Assembly: GCF_006345815.1 (NCBI RefSeq)
Contig: NZ_VCIG01000005.1
Span: 248,001-312,000, forward strand
Source: Ochrobactrum sp. CGA5
Lineage (GTDB): Bacteria; Pseudomonadota; Alphaproteobacteria; Rhizobiales; Rhizobiaceae
Length of the DNA stretch: 64,000 nucleotides
Direction of reading: 5' to 3'
Below the pieces are notes generated by a model. That model was given only the letters and a program-made list of their open reading frames with translations. It was not told the origin of the DNA and did not search any database. The first letter of the stretch is position 1; the number at the start of each line of letters is the position of its first letter. This document shows positions 26,005 to 35,387 of this stretch, one piece after another. The translations under genes and the position numbers were made by a program.

Positions 26005-27258
26005 ATGAAAGCGATTATCGTCGGAGGAGGCATCGGGGGCCTCACGATGGCATTGATGCTGCACGCACGAGGTATTGATTGCCAGATTTTCGAAGCCGCA
26101 CCGGAAGTTCGTGAGTTGGGCGTAGGTATCAATGTGCTTCCCCATGCTATCCGCGAACTGGCCGAGATTGGTCTTCTGCCTGCACTTGACGCTACCGGTA
26201 TCCGCACCCGGGAGTTGATTTACGCGACAAGACAGGGCCAGGAAATCTGGCGCGAGCCGCGCGGCGTGGACGCGGGTTACGATGTGCCGCAATTCTCCAT
26301 CCATCGCGGCTATTTACAGAAGCTGCTTTATGACACCGTAATGGATCGGATTGGACCGGAAGCCATCGTCACAAGTCAGCGCTGCGTGGGTTATTCCCAG
26401 AACGAAGGTTCCGCGACGGTTCATTTCGCGGATGATTCAAAGACAGTCTCGGCGACTGCTGACATTATTATTGGTGCTGACGGAATCCATTCCGTCATCC
26501 GGCATCAGATGTTCCCGAATGAAGCCGGCCTCAAATGGAATGGTGTCATGATGTGGCGCGGCGCTGTCGAAAGCGACCCGTTTCTTGACGGCCGCACCAT
26601 GATAGTTGCTGGCGGCTTTACTTACAAGCTGGTGCTTTACCCGATAGCTAAGGGGGCCACTCCCGGCAAAATCCTCAACAACTGGGTTATCACTTATCGG
26701 CCAAGTGCCGACGGATCGCCCGCGCCAAAGCGTGAGGACTGGAGCCGTCGCGGCACGCATGAGGAACTCATGCCGCATGTTGAGAAATTCGGCATCAATG
26801 TCGTGGATCTTGCCGCACTCGTGCGAGCAACCGATACGTTCTTCGAATACCCCATGTGCGACCGCGACCCTGCCCGTTGGTGGACGGATGGTCGCGTGGC
26901 ACTCATCGGCGACGCCGCACATCCAATGTATCCCGTGGGCTCGAACGGCGCCAGCCAGGCGATCATCGACGCTCGCACACTTGCAGATCACCTTGCTGCC
27001 GCTGAACACGGCCGGGCAGCACTGGCAGCTTATCAGGCTATCCGTTTGCCCGTTACCGCAGAAATCGTCCGGCTTAACCGGCTGGGCGGTCCTGAAGGCG
27101 TCATCGACGAAGTCGAACGCCGCGCTCCATCTGGCGTTGCCGATCTGGATGACGTCATTAGCTTTGCCGAACGCGAAGCGATTGTTCGCAGCTATGCCAC
27201 AAAGGCTGGTTTTTCAACACAGCAAGTCAACCGGGGACTGACACGGGCATTCGCCTGA
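26005..27258 (+). CDS. FAD-dependent aromatic monooxygenase
   Basis: 417-residue group A flavoprotein hydroxylase of the salicylate/hydroxybenzoate hydroxylase type, inserting one oxygen atom with NAD(P)H and O2. The N-terminal FAD motif is IVGGGIGGLTMALML, the central DG motif is IIGADGIHSVIR (near 155), and the C-terminal FAD block is ALIGDAAHPMYPVGSNGASQ (near 305). First gene after the divergent AraC gene and followed by a cupin gene after 35 bases. In this aromatic island an indolic or aminobenzoate-type substrate is plausible, but sequence does not show it. Confidence 0.9.
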   Translation: MKAIIVGGGIGGLTMALMLHARGIDCQIFEAAPEVRELGVGINVLPHAIRELAEIGLLPALDATGIRTRELIYATRQGQEIWREPRGVDAGYDVPQFSIHRGYLQKLLYDTVMDRIGPEAIVTSQRCVGYSQNEGSATVHFADDSKTVSATADIIIGADGIHSVIRHQMFPNEAGLKWNGVMMWRGAVESDPFLDGRTMIVAGGFTYKLVLYPIAKGATPGKILNNWVITYRPSADGSPAPKREDWSRRGTHEELMPHVEKFGINVVDLAALVRATDTFFEYPMCDRDPARWWTDGRVALIGDAAHPMYPVGSNGASQAIIDARTLADHLAAAEHGRAALAAYQAIRLPVTAEIVRLNRLGGPEGVIDEVERRAPSGVADLDDVISFAEREAIVRSYATKAGFSTQQVNRGLTRAFA

Positions 27259-27293
27259 AACTTGCGTTTGAAATCAAGTGAAAGGGAATTAGA

Positions 27294-27740
27294 GTGACTG
27301 TTCTTCAAGCTGGCGTGACCAAATCCGGTTCCTCCGTGGATGGCGTTGTCTGGCACATTCTCGGTCAGACGTATGTGCCCAAGCATCTATGCGAAAGCTC
27401 CATGTCGTGGCATGCAACCTTCCCTCCCGGTACTTTCGTTCCGCCGCATATCCACACCACGCAGGAAGAATTCATCTACGTGCTGGAAGGACGATTCGAC
27501 CTGCTTCTGGACGGCAGGGAAGCCGTTGCCGAAGCTGGCGATCTCGTTTGCCTGCCGCGCAATATATCGCACGGCATTTTCAACAAGACCGAGCAACCGG
27601 TGAAGTGCATTTTCTGGGTTTCGCCAACCGCAAAACTCTGGGATTTGTTCGTTCGCATCGACAATGTCAGTGATCCGGCTGAAATAGTTCGCATTGCACC
27701 GGCGCACGAGGTTGAATTTTTGCCGGCTCCAGCAGAATAA
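27294..27740 (+). CDS. Cupin-domain protein
   Basis: 148-residue single-domain cupin. Motif 1 is visible as PPHIHTTQEEFIYVLEG, giving two His and a Glu as metal ligands, and motif 2 as CLPRNISHGIFN with the third His. It may be a small metal-dependent dioxygenase, isomerase or a binding protein. It follows the FAD monooxygenase closely and may act on its product; the reaction is unknown. Confidence 0.85.
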   Translation: MTVLQAGVTKSGSSVDGVVWHILGQTYVPKHLCESSMSWHATFPPGTFVPPHIHTTQEEFIYVLEGRFDLLLDGREAVAEAGDLVCLPRNISHGIFNKTEQPVKCIFWVSPTAKLWDLFVRIDNVSDPAEIVRIAPAHEVEFLPAPAE

Positions 27741-27787
27741 TGCATCCTCCCGGCAGAGGTATGGGAGTACATCTGTCGGGCGTCAGA

Positions 27788-27831
27788 GCATTTCCAGCAA
27801 AAATGTGACGCGATTTTGTGCGGGATAATGC
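27788..27831. repeat. Rhizobial-type intergenic palindrome
   Basis: An imperfect inverted repeat with GCATT...AATGC ends and inner CAAAA...TTTTG arms, in the layout of short dispersed palindromes common in Brucella/Ochrobactrum intergenic regions. A related element lies at 35316-35358. Confidence 0.45.
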
Positions 27832-27877
27832 GAAAGAAGAATAAAACAAAGCAGAAATCTGCAATTGAGGTGGAACA

Positions 27878-29047
27878 ATGAAAATTTCGACGAAAGCGGC
27901 CTTCGCGCTGCTCGCCGCGACCATGTTGAACGGGACAGCGCAGGCCGAAGAAGGCAAGATCAAGATCGGTTTGATTTATACGCTCAGCGGGCCAGCGGCC
28001 TTGCTGGGTGAGCAATCCCGTGATGGCTTTCTGCTTGCTATGGAGAAGCTTGGCAACAAGCTCGGCGGCCTCGATGCCGAAATTATCATTCAGGACGACG
28101 AGCAGAAACCAGATATCGGCGTCAACAAGGTCCAGCAGATGATCCAGCGCGACAAAGTGGATTTTGTCGTGGGACCAATCTTTTCAAACGTCCTCAACGC
28201 CATCGTCAAGCCAGCGACCGATTCCGGCGCGTTCCTGATCTCGACCAATGCAGGCACGTCCAACCTAGCCGGCAAGGACTGCAATGCCAATCTGTTCGTC
28301 ACATCCTATCAGAACGACCAGATGCATGAAGTTTCCGGCAAGTATGCGGACAAACAAAACTACCAACGTGTTGTCCTGATCGCCCCGAACTATCAGGCGG
28401 GCAAGGACGCGCTGGCCGGTTTCAAGCATTCCTACAAAAACGAAGTCGCACAGGAAATCTACGTGCCGCTCGGCCAGCTCGACTATTCGGCAGAACTCGC
28501 GCAGATCGCAGCCGAACAGCCTGACGCCGTCTATGCATTCCTGCCCGGTGGCATGGGCGTGAACTTCGTTAAGCAATATCGCCAGGCCGGTCTTGAAGGT
28601 ACGCCGTTCCTCTCCGCTTTCACAGTGGACGAGACCACCCTGCCCGCGCAGCAGGATGCGGCTGTCGGCTTCTTCGCCGGCTCCAACTGGGCGCCGAATC
28701 TCGATTCGCCTGCCGCCAAGGAATTCGCCACTGCCTATGAGGCCAAGTTCAAGCGCATCCCGGCAACCTATGCCGTGCAGGCTTATGACGCCGCCATGCT
28801 GATCGATGCTGCGGTCAAGCAGGTCAATGGCAATATCGCCGACAAGGAAGCCTTGCGGGCCGCAATGAAAGACGCCGAGTTTACCTCGCCGCGTGGTGAC
28901 TTCAGCTTTGGCGACAACCACTTTCCGATCCAGAATTTCTATCTGACCAAAGTCGTCAAGCGAGACGACGGACAGTTCGCCACGTCCTACGTTGAAACGG
29001 TCTTCAACGATTACAAGGACAATTACGCAGCTGAATGCAAGATGTAA
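27878..29047 (+). CDS. Branched-chain-amino-acid-type ABC substrate-binding protein
   Basis: 389-residue periplasmic protein of the LivK/HAAT family with a Sec signal ending near AQAEEG. The ligand-binding fold shows KIGLIYTLSGPAALLGEQSRDG and later FAGSNWAPNLDSPAAKEF. In aromatic islands, proteins of this family often bind aromatic acids such as benzoates or aminobenzoates. The four genes downstream complete the importer. Confidence 0.92.
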   Translation: MKISTKAAFALLAATMLNGTAQAEEGKIKIGLIYTLSGPAALLGEQSRDGFLLAMEKLGNKLGGLDAEIIIQDDEQKPDIGVNKVQQMIQRDKVDFVVGPIFSNVLNAIVKPATDSGAFLISTNAGTSNLAGKDCNANLFVTSYQNDQMHEVSGKYADKQNYQRVVLIAPNYQAGKDALAGFKHSYKNEVAQEIYVPLGQLDYSAELAQIAAEQPDAVYAFLPGGMGVNFVKQYRQAGLEGTPFLSAFTVDETTLPAQQDAAVGFFAGSNWAPNLDSPAAKEFATAYEAKFKRIPATYAVQAYDAAMLIDAAVKQVNGNIADKEALRAAMKDAEFTSPRGDFSFGDNHFPIQNFYLTKVVKRDDGQFATSYVETVFNDYKDNYAAECKM

Positions 29048-29104
29048 TCCGGTCGAAGAAGGGAGCTCCGATGAGCTCAACCTTCTCAATTTCCAAGTCT
29101 GAAA

Positions 29105-29135
29105 CAGTTCACGCCAGCCTGTCTGGCGCGAACTG
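29105..29135 (+). promoter_or_regulatory. Stem-loop after binding-protein gene
   Basis: CAGTTC-AC-GCCAG pairs with CTGGC-GC-GAACTG around a 5-base loop, between the binding-protein and LivH-like genes. It resembles the stem-loops after the other binding-protein genes in this window. Confidence 0.5.
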
Positions 29136-29167
29136 GATTTCTGTACAACGAGTTCCGGACAGCCCCC

Positions 29168-30094
29168 ATGTTCAATCTTTTTCTGCTGCAATCCCTTAAC
29201 GGTATTCAGTTCGGCATCTTGCTCTTTCTCGTCGCCGCCGGTTTGACACTGATCTTCGGCGTCATGGATCTGATCAATCTGGCGCATGGCGTACTTTACA
29301 TGGTTGGCGCCTATCTGACAGCGACCTTCACCGCCATGACCGGTAGTTTCTTTTACGGCATATTTATCGCGCTGCCCGTGACGCTCGTCATTGGCATCGT
29401 GCTCGAAGTATTGGTCTTTCGCCGATTATACGAACGCAGCCATCTCGATCAGGTTCTGGCGACGTTCGGGTTGATCCTGATCGTGAACGAACTGGTAAAA
29501 ATCATCTGGGGTGCAGCTCCGCTCAGCGTACCAATGCCGGAAACGCTTTCCGGCTCCATCCAGCTTTTTGGAAATCTGCGCTATCCGGTTTATCGCCTGC
29601 TGATTATCGCGGCAGGTCTTCTGACGGCAGTAAGCCTTTATGTCCTCGTCAATCACACGCGCATCGGCATGTTATTGCGCGCCGGGGCGACCAACGGCGA
29701 TATGGTTTCGGCTCTCGGCATCAATATCCGGCGCCTGTTCATGGTGGTTTTCGGACTTGGCGCAATGCTTGCCGGCTTCGCCGGCGGCATGATCTCCCCT
29801 ATCCTTTCCGTCGATCCGGGCATGGGCGATTCTATCCTGATCCTCGCTTTCGTCGTCATTGTGATCGGTGGTGTCGGCTCCGTGCGCGGTGCCTTTGTTG
29901 CGGCTCTCGCCGTCGGTCTGGTCGATACACTTGGCCGTACATTCGGGCCGATGCTGCTCCGTAACCTGCTTGACCCGGCTGCCGCATCCCAGATGGGCCG
30001 TACGCTTGTGCCGATGCTCACCTATATCCTGATGGCAGCCGTGCTTTATTTCCGCCCGACAGGTCTCTTCCCGGCGCAGGGAGGCACGCGATGA
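29168..30094 (+). CDS. livH: ABC transporter permease, LivH-like
   Basis: 308-residue membrane protein with about eight hydrophobic segments. It begins FLLQSLNGIQFGILLFLVAAGLTLIFGVMDLINLAHG (first part of the LivH signature) and has the family's A-G-M-R-A-type loop as LLRAGATNGDMVSALGI. Translationally coupled by ATGA overlap to LivM. Symbol given for family, not for leucine specificity. Confidence 0.93.
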   Translation: MFNLFLLQSLNGIQFGILLFLVAAGLTLIFGVMDLINLAHGVLYMVGAYLTATFTAMTGSFFYGIFIALPVTLVIGIVLEVLVFRRLYERSHLDQVLATFGLILIVNELVKIIWGAAPLSVPMPETLSGSIQLFGNLRYPVYRLLIIAAGLLTAVSLYVLVNHTRIGMLLRAGATNGDMVSALGINIRRLFMVVFGLGAMLAGFAGGMISPILSVDPGMGDSILILAFVVIVIGGVGSVRGAFVAALAVGLVDTLGRTFGPMLLRNLLDPAAASQMGRTLVPMLTYILMAAVLYFRPTGLFPAQGGTR

Positions 30095-31104
30095 GCGAGA
30101 TTATCAATAACAGTTCCCGCGAGACCGCTCTCGCAGACAAGGTGAAAAGCCAACAGTCACTTTTACTGGGAGTAGGTCCATGGCTAGTCTTTGCCGCCTT
30201 TGCAACCGTTCCGCTTCTCGCATCCGTTCTGGATGACAGCTTTCTTCTCGTGATCGTGACCCGCATCATGATCTTCGCGCTAGCAGCACTTTCTCTCAAT
30301 TTCATTATGGGCTACGGCGCGCTCGTTTCATTCGGCCATGCCGCTTATATCGGAATAGGCGCTTATGCGGTGGGCATCTTGTCGAGTTATGGGATCGATG
30401 ACCTGATCCTCCAATTGATCGTGGCCATAGTCGTTGCTGCGCTCTTTGCACTCGTTACCGGCTATATCTCGCTGAGAACAAGCGGCGTCTATTTCATCAT
30501 GATAACGTTGGCCTTCGGCCAAATGGCATTCTTTTTCATGGTTTCCCTGTCGGCCTTTGGCGGCGACGACGGAATGACGCTGTCCACCCGCTCGACACTG
30601 TTCGGCAATACTTTGCTTTCAAGCAATCTGATGCTGTTCTATTTCGTGCTGGCGGTTCTGGCCTGCGCGTTTTTCACTTTTCGCACGCTGGTGCAATCAC
30701 GCTTCGGTCGCGTCCTGCGCGGAACGCGGGACAATCCAGTGCGCATGCGCGCCATCGGCTTCTCGCCTTTCTCGTTTCAGCTTACTGCCTATGTCATTGC
30801 CGGTGTGGCGGCAACCATTGCGGGTGTGCTGCTAGCCAATCAGATCCAGTTCGTTTCACCCGCTTTCATGAGCTGGCAGCGCTCAGGCGAGCTGATCATC
30901 ATGGTGGTGCTGGGTGGCATGGGTACATTGATTGGCCCGGTCCTCGGTGCAACCGCCTTCATCCTGCTGGAAGAAGTGCTCGCTCATTTCTCCGAACACT
31001 GGAAACTCGGCCTTGGCCTTTTCCTTGTCCTCGTCGTGCTGTTCAGCCGCGACGGTATTGGCGGGCTGATCCGCAAGCTGCGTGGAGGTTCCGATGTCGG
31101 ATGA
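30091..31104 (+). CDS. livM: ABC transporter permease, LivM-like
   Basis: 337-residue permease with about nine hydrophobic segments and the LivM blocks SLNFIMGYGALVSFGHAAYIGIGAYA and GRVLRGTRDNPVRMRAIGF (near 208). Its end overlaps the start of the LivG-like gene by 11 bases. Confidence 0.93.
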   Translation: MSEIINNSSRETALADKVKSQQSLLLGVGPWLVFAAFATVPLLASVLDDSFLLVIVTRIMIFALAALSLNFIMGYGALVSFGHAAYIGIGAYAVGILSSYGIDDLILQLIVAIVVAALFALVTGYISLRTSGVYFIMITLAFGQMAFFFMVSLSAFGGDDGMTLSTRSTLFGNTLLSSNLMLFYFVLAVLACAFFTFRTLVQSRFGRVLRGTRDNPVRMRAIGFSPFSFQLTAYVIAGVAATIAGVLLANQIQFVSPAFMSWQRSGELIIMVVLGGMGTLIGPVLGATAFILLEEVLAHFSEHWKLGLGLFLVLVVLFSRDGIGGLIRKLRGGSDVG

Positions 31105-31849
31105 GCTTCTTCAGGTCCGCGACTTGCATAAAAGCTTTGGTGCGCTCAAAGTCACCGACGGTATCAATCTTACCGTCAGACGCGGCGAAATTCACGCGCT
31201 GATCGGACCGAACGGTGCTGGAAAGACCACCTTGATACACCAGCTTTCGGGCAATCTCAAAAGCGACCGCGGTTCGGTCATCTTTGATGGTCGTGACATC
31301 TCTGATCTGACCATGCCCAGCCGTGTCCATTTGGGGCTTGCGCGGTCGTTTCAGATCACTTCGGTTCTGGAAGGCTTCAGCGTGCTTGAAAATGTCGCTC
31401 TGGCCGTCCAGGCGCGATCAGGCTCAAGCTTCCGTTTCTTTCAGGCTGCAAGAAAGGAAGTAGAGATCAACGAGCAAGCCATGGCAGCGCTTGCCCGTGT
31501 GCGGCTCGACGACCGCGCCGATCGCCAGGCCGGAGAGCTTTCACATGGCGAAAAGCGCCAGCTTGAGATCGCCATCGCGCTTGCCACGAAGGCGCAGATG
31601 CTGCTGCTTGACGAACCACTGGCTGGCACGAGCCACGAGGAGTCCGCTGTGCTGGTCGAGTTGATGCGTACATTGCGCCAGACCCATACGCTGGTTCTGA
31701 TAGAGCACGACATGGATGCCGTTTTCTCGCTGGCCGATCAGGTGAGCGTCCTCGTCTACGGCCGCGTTATCGCGTCCGGAACACCCGACGCCGTGCGCTC
31801 CGATCCGGATGTGCGCGCCGCCTATCTCGGTGAAGAGGAGGCTGCATGA
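31094..31849 (+). CDS. livG: ABC transporter ATP-binding protein, LivG-like
   Basis: 251-residue ATPase starting at the ATG at 31094 after GGAGG; a GTG at 31082 in the same frame is less likely. Walker A is GPNGAGKTT, the signature is LSHGEKRQLE, and Walker B is MLLLDEPLAG, all typical of LivG. Pairs with LivF. Confidence 0.92.
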   Translation: MSDELLQVRDLHKSFGALKVTDGINLTVRRGEIHALIGPNGAGKTTLIHQLSGNLKSDRGSVIFDGRDISDLTMPSRVHLGLARSFQITSVLEGFSVLENVALAVQARSGSSFRFFQAARKEVEINEQAMAALARVRLDDRADRQAGELSHGEKRQLEIAIALATKAQMLLLDEPLAGTSHEESAVLVELMRTLRQTHTLVLIEHDMDAVFSLADQVSVLVYGRVIASGTPDAVRSDPDVRAAYLGEEEAA

Positions 31850-32547
31850 TGCTGAAAGTCGAGGGACTACAGAACGCTTATGGCCAGTCTCGTATCCTCT
31901 TCGGCATAGACTTTGAAGTCGGTGCAGGTGAAGTCGTCACAATCCTCGGCAGGAACGGCATGGGCAAAACCACGACGATCAAGTCGATCTTCGGCTTACT
32001 GCCTCCCAAGGGGGGCAAGGTTTTCGTCAATGGGCATGATGTTACCGGAAAACCGCCCTTTGCGATTGCACGCGAGGGGCTCGGCCTGGTCCCCGAAGGC
32101 CGGCAGATATTTCCGACGTTGAGCGTCGAGGAAAACCTTTTGGCCACACGGCGATCGGACGCCCACTCGTCCAAATGGACGCTGGAGAGCATTTATCGGA
32201 TGTTTCCGCGCCTGAAGGAACGGCGGCGCAACATGGGCAACCAGCTTTCCGGAGGGGAGCAGCAGATGCTGGCAGTCGGTCGCGCATTGATGACCAATCC
32301 GAAAATGGTCGTTCTGGACGAAGCGACCGAAGGCTTGTCTCCGCTCATGCGGGAAGAGATCTGGTCCTGTCTGCGCAACATCAAGGACGAAGGCGAAGCG
32401 ATCCTCGTTATTGACAAGAACGTCGATGCGCTGGCGCGCTTCGCAGACCGTCACGTGGTTATTGAAAAGGGCCGCGTGGTGTGGAGCGGCGATAACGCTG
32501 CCCTCCTGAACACCCCGGACGTCAAGGAACGTTACTTGCACGTTTGA
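31846..32547 (+). CDS. livF: ABC transporter ATP-binding protein, LivF-like
   Basis: 233-residue ATPase with Walker A GRNGMGKTT, signature LSGGEQQML and Walker B MVVLDEATEGL. It overlaps LivG by 4 bases. The importer genes run directly into the CoA ligase gene 43 bases downstream, which ties uptake to activation of an aromatic acid. Confidence 0.93.
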   Translation: MMLKVEGLQNAYGQSRILFGIDFEVGAGEVVTILGRNGMGKTTTIKSIFGLLPPKGGKVFVNGHDVTGKPPFAIAREGLGLVPEGRQIFPTLSVEENLLATRRSDAHSSKWTLESIYRMFPRLKERRRNMGNQLSGGEQQMLAVGRALMTNPKMVVLDEATEGLSPLMREEIWSCLRNIKDEGEAILVIDKNVDALARFADRHVVIEKGRVVWSGDNAALLNTPDVKERYLHV

Positions 32548-32590
32548 CCCTTGGACAAACGTAAACTACTGGCATTGACAGGAGACGAGC

Positions 32591-34219
32591 ATGCATCCCA
32601 GCGCTCATGTGGACACATTCGTTCTGGATAATCTCCCGGCTGCGGAACTTCTACCGGATATCATCAACCTCGAGACACTTGGCTACCAGGAACAGCTGAA
32701 TGCCACCCACGAACTGGTGGATGTACATCTTGCAAACGGCAAAGGCGATCGCATTGCATTGCAGGCACCCGGCATACGCTGGACCTATAGCGAACTTGCC
32801 GCGATGATCAACAAGATCGCCAATGTGCTGACGGACAAACTCGGCATGAAAGCCGGCAATCGTGTGATGATCCGCTCCGGCAATAATCCGACAAAGATTG
32901 CGCTCTATCTGGCGATCATCAAGGCGGGCGGCGTTGTCGTCGCAACTATGCCGCTACTGCGCGCCAGAGAGCTGGTCCAAATTATCGACAAGGCTGAAAT
33001 CAGCATTGCTTTTTGCGACAATGCCCTCATCAGTGAGATGCAGAGTGCAGTGGCGCAAACTGACTTCATCAAAACACTGGTAACTTGGGAGGACAATGCG
33101 GGTGGGGAACTTGGCGCAATGCTGGCCGATGCATCCGCTGACTTCGAGGCGGTTGCCACACGGGCCGACGATCCGTGCCTACTCGGCTTTACGTCCGGCA
33201 CCACCGGCTTACCGAAAGCGACCATACATTTTCACCGCGATCTCCTGATTGTCTGCGATTGCTATGCACATCACATATTGAATGCGACAGAGGATGATAT
33301 TTTCATCGGCTCGCCGCCGCTCGCTTTCACGTTCGGTCTTGGCGGGTTGGTCCTCTTTCCCTTCAGGATCGGTGCTTCGACCGTGCTGCCTGCAAAGACA
33401 GCACCGCACGATCTGGCGCTGGCTATCGGAGAATATAAACCGACTGTCTGTTTCACGGCGCCTACCGCTTATAGAGCGATGCTTTCAAAGATTGACCAGT
33501 ACGATCTTTCTTCGCTGCGCAAATGCGTTTCAGCAGGGGAGGCTCTGCCCCTCCCCACTTTCGAAGCGTGGAAGCGTGCAACCGGTCTTTCCCTGGCAGA
33601 CGGCATCGGCGCAACGGAAATGCTGCACATTTTCATATCCGCACCGGAAGAAGAAATTCGCCCCGGCGCGACGGGCAAGCCTATCCCCGGTTATGAAGCA
33701 CGCGTCATTGATGACAATGGGCAGGAATGTGCACCTGGCACCCCCGGACGCCTGGCCGTTCGCGGGCCGCTCGGCTGCAAATATCTTGCCGACGCGCGCC
33801 AGGCCAAGTATGTCGAGAATGGCTGGAACATCACCGGTGATACCTATGTCATGGATGCGGACGGCTACTTCTGGTATCAGGCGCGCAATGACGACATGAT
33901 CGTGTCCGCCGGATATAATATTGCCGGACCGGAGGTCGAGGCCAGCCTGCTCGCCCATCCCGCTGTGGCGGAATGCGGTGTGGTGGCAGCGCCCGATGAC
34001 GAACGGGGCTGCATCGTCAAAGCCTATGTGGTACTGAACGAAGGCTATAACGGCGACGCGAGTTTGCAGGAAAGACTGCAAAGTCACGTCAAAAGCGAAC
34101 TTGCCCCCTATAAGTACCCACGCCAAATATGCTGGGTTTCCAGCCTGCCCAAAACAGAATCCGGAAAATTGCAGCGATCTGCCCTGCGTGCGCAGGCGGC
34201 GACCGAGGCCCGCGCCTGA
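32591..34219 (+). CDS. Aryl-CoA ligase, 2-aminobenzoate/benzoate-CoA ligase-like
   Basis: 542-residue AMP-forming acyl-CoA synthetase. The P-loop is LGFTSGTTGLPKATIHFH (near 197-214), the adenine-binding block is ADGIGATEMLHIF, and the hinge/catalytic region is YFWYQARNDDMIVSAGYNIAG. The catalytic Lys lies near the end in KTESGKLQRSALR. The benzoate-CoA ligase type and location before a 2-aminobenzoyl-CoA monooxygenase suggest 2-aminobenzoate (anthranilate) as substrate. Good ribosome site (AGGAG) upstream of the ATG. Confidence 0.9.
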   Translation: MHPSAHVDTFVLDNLPAAELLPDIINLETLGYQEQLNATHELVDVHLANGKGDRIALQAPGIRWTYSELAAMINKIANVLTDKLGMKAGNRVMIRSGNNPTKIALYLAIIKAGGVVVATMPLLRARELVQIIDKAEISIAFCDNALISEMQSAVAQTDFIKTLVTWEDNAGGELGAMLADASADFEAVATRADDPCLLGFTSGTTGLPKATIHFHRDLLIVCDCYAHHILNATEDDIFIGSPPLAFTFGLGGLVLFPFRIGASTVLPAKTAPHDLALAIGEYKPTVCFTAPTAYRAMLSKIDQYDLSSLRKCVSAGEALPLPTFEAWKRATGLSLADGIGATEMLHIFISAPEEEIRPGATGKPIPGYEARVIDDNGQECAPGTPGRLAVRGPLGCKYLADARQAKYVENGWNITGDTYVMDADGYFWYQARNDDMIVSAGYNIAGPEVEASLLAHPAVAECGVVAAPDDERGCIVKAYVVLNEGYNGDASLQERLQSHVKSELAPYKYPRQICWVSSLPKTESGKLQRSALRAQAATEARA

Positions 34220-34256
34220 CGTACAGCTTCACTCATGAAATACGCAGGAGACCTTA

Positions 34257-35072
34257 GTGCTTCACGACTACGATACTGCCTATGACAATATGAAGGCCAT
34301 CAGCGATTCAGCCACCTATCCACCACGCTGGGCGGAGCGGGCATCCGGCTTTCGCGAGAGAATGCGCGATCAGGGACGCCTGATACCTGACATCGCCTAT
34401 GCCGACGGCGCACGGAACCATTACGACCTCTTTCTGCCGGAAGGTACGGCAAAAGGCACGCTCGTCTATGTTCATGGCGGCTATTGGAAAGGGTTGAACA
34501 AAAGCTTCTGGTCGCATCTGGCCCAAGGCCCGCTTGAGCGCGGATATCGCGTCGCCATGCCGAGCTATACGCTATGTCCAGAAGTTCGTATTTCCGACAT
34601 CACACTGGAAATCGGCCGCTTCCTCGACCATCTGGCACGGGAAGTGGATGGCGATATCGCCTTGACCGGCCACTCCGCGGGAGGGCATCTTGTCAGCCGC
34701 ATGTCGTGCGAAAATGCGCCCATCGCTGCGACGACGGCGGAACGAGCAAAGCGTGTTCTTTCAATCAGCGGTCTGCATGATTTACGCCCCCTTCTCAGAA
34801 CGGCGATGAACGACATTTTCTCTATGGACGAGGCAGAAGCTGTCGCGGAGAGCCCCGCCCTGCACCGCCCGCGTGCAGATATTGCCTTTTATTGCTGCGT
34901 CGGTGGCAATGAGCTGATGGAGTTCAGACGACAAAACGCCCTGCTGGAAAACATCTGGCATGGGTTGGGAATAAAAACCAGCTCCTGGGAGATCGATGGC
35001 ATGCATCATTGCAATGTCATAGACACGCTATGCGATCCTGAAAGCCGCGCTGTCAATTTCCTCTGTCCTTAA
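34257..35072 (+). CDS. Alpha/beta hydrolase, arylformamidase (KynB/AFMID-like)
   Basis: 271-residue hydrolase starting at GTG 34257 with AGGAG 7 bases upstream. It carries HGGYW (73-77, oxyanion hole), the nucleophile elbow GHSAGG (S140) and a late His in GMHHCNV. These features are typical of kynurenine formamidase-type alpha/beta hydrolases. Next to an aminobenzoate-CoA ligase, hydrolysis of N-formylanthranilate or N-formylkynurenine to feed anthranilate is a reasonable proposal. Cytoplasmic; no signal peptide. Confidence 0.85.
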   Translation: MLHDYDTAYDNMKAISDSATYPPRWAERASGFRERMRDQGRLIPDIAYADGARNHYDLFLPEGTAKGTLVYVHGGYWKGLNKSFWSHLAQGPLERGYRVAMPSYTLCPEVRISDITLEIGRFLDHLAREVDGDIALTGHSAGGHLVSRMSCENAPIAATTAERAKRVLSISGLHDLRPLLRTAMNDIFSMDEAEAVAESPALHRPRADIAFYCCVGGNELMEFRRQNALLENIWHGLGIKTSSWEIDGMHHCNVIDTLCDPESRAVNFLCP

Positions 35073-35387
35073 TAGCCAGAACAGCGAAATGCTGGATCAG
35101 ATCATCTGCTTAATCTTTCACGCTGTGTGGCGCGAGTTCAGCTTTCGGACGAGGTGTCCCCTCCCTTATCCGATAACCGCAGCGGATGCGATTGCGAGGT
35201 CGAATCCGCCTTTTTTTCTGGCATCTTTCCACAACCGCTATTAACACCGATGAGAGCGTCGGGTTGCGCCTGATGCTTAGCGGCATCGGGCGCATGACTG
35301 TTGCAACCATGTAAAGCGCATCACGAAAAGTGTGAAACGGTTTTCGGTTAAGATGCGCGTTAAAACAAATGGATAGCGAGGGAATTC
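35073..35387. other. Intergenic region before MarR gene
   Basis: No convincing gene in 315 bases. The right half contains the intergenic palindrome at 35316-35358, and the MarR promoter must lie around it. A 66-codon minus-strand frame (35110-35310) is Arg/Pro-rich and looks non-coding. Confidence 0.45.
35316..35358. repeat. Rhizobial-type intergenic palindrome
   Basis: Nested inverted repeat: GCGCATC...GATGCGC outside and CGAAAA...TTTTCG inside, followed by GTTAAAACAAA. This layout is a common dispersed palindrome in Brucella/Ochrobactrum genomes. It sits 30 bases upstream of the MarR start and may affect its transcript. Confidence 0.5.

Noticed and set aside
28265-29287. 340-codon minus-strand frame
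   Set aside because: Antisense to the Liv-type binding protein and the start of LivH, no family features.
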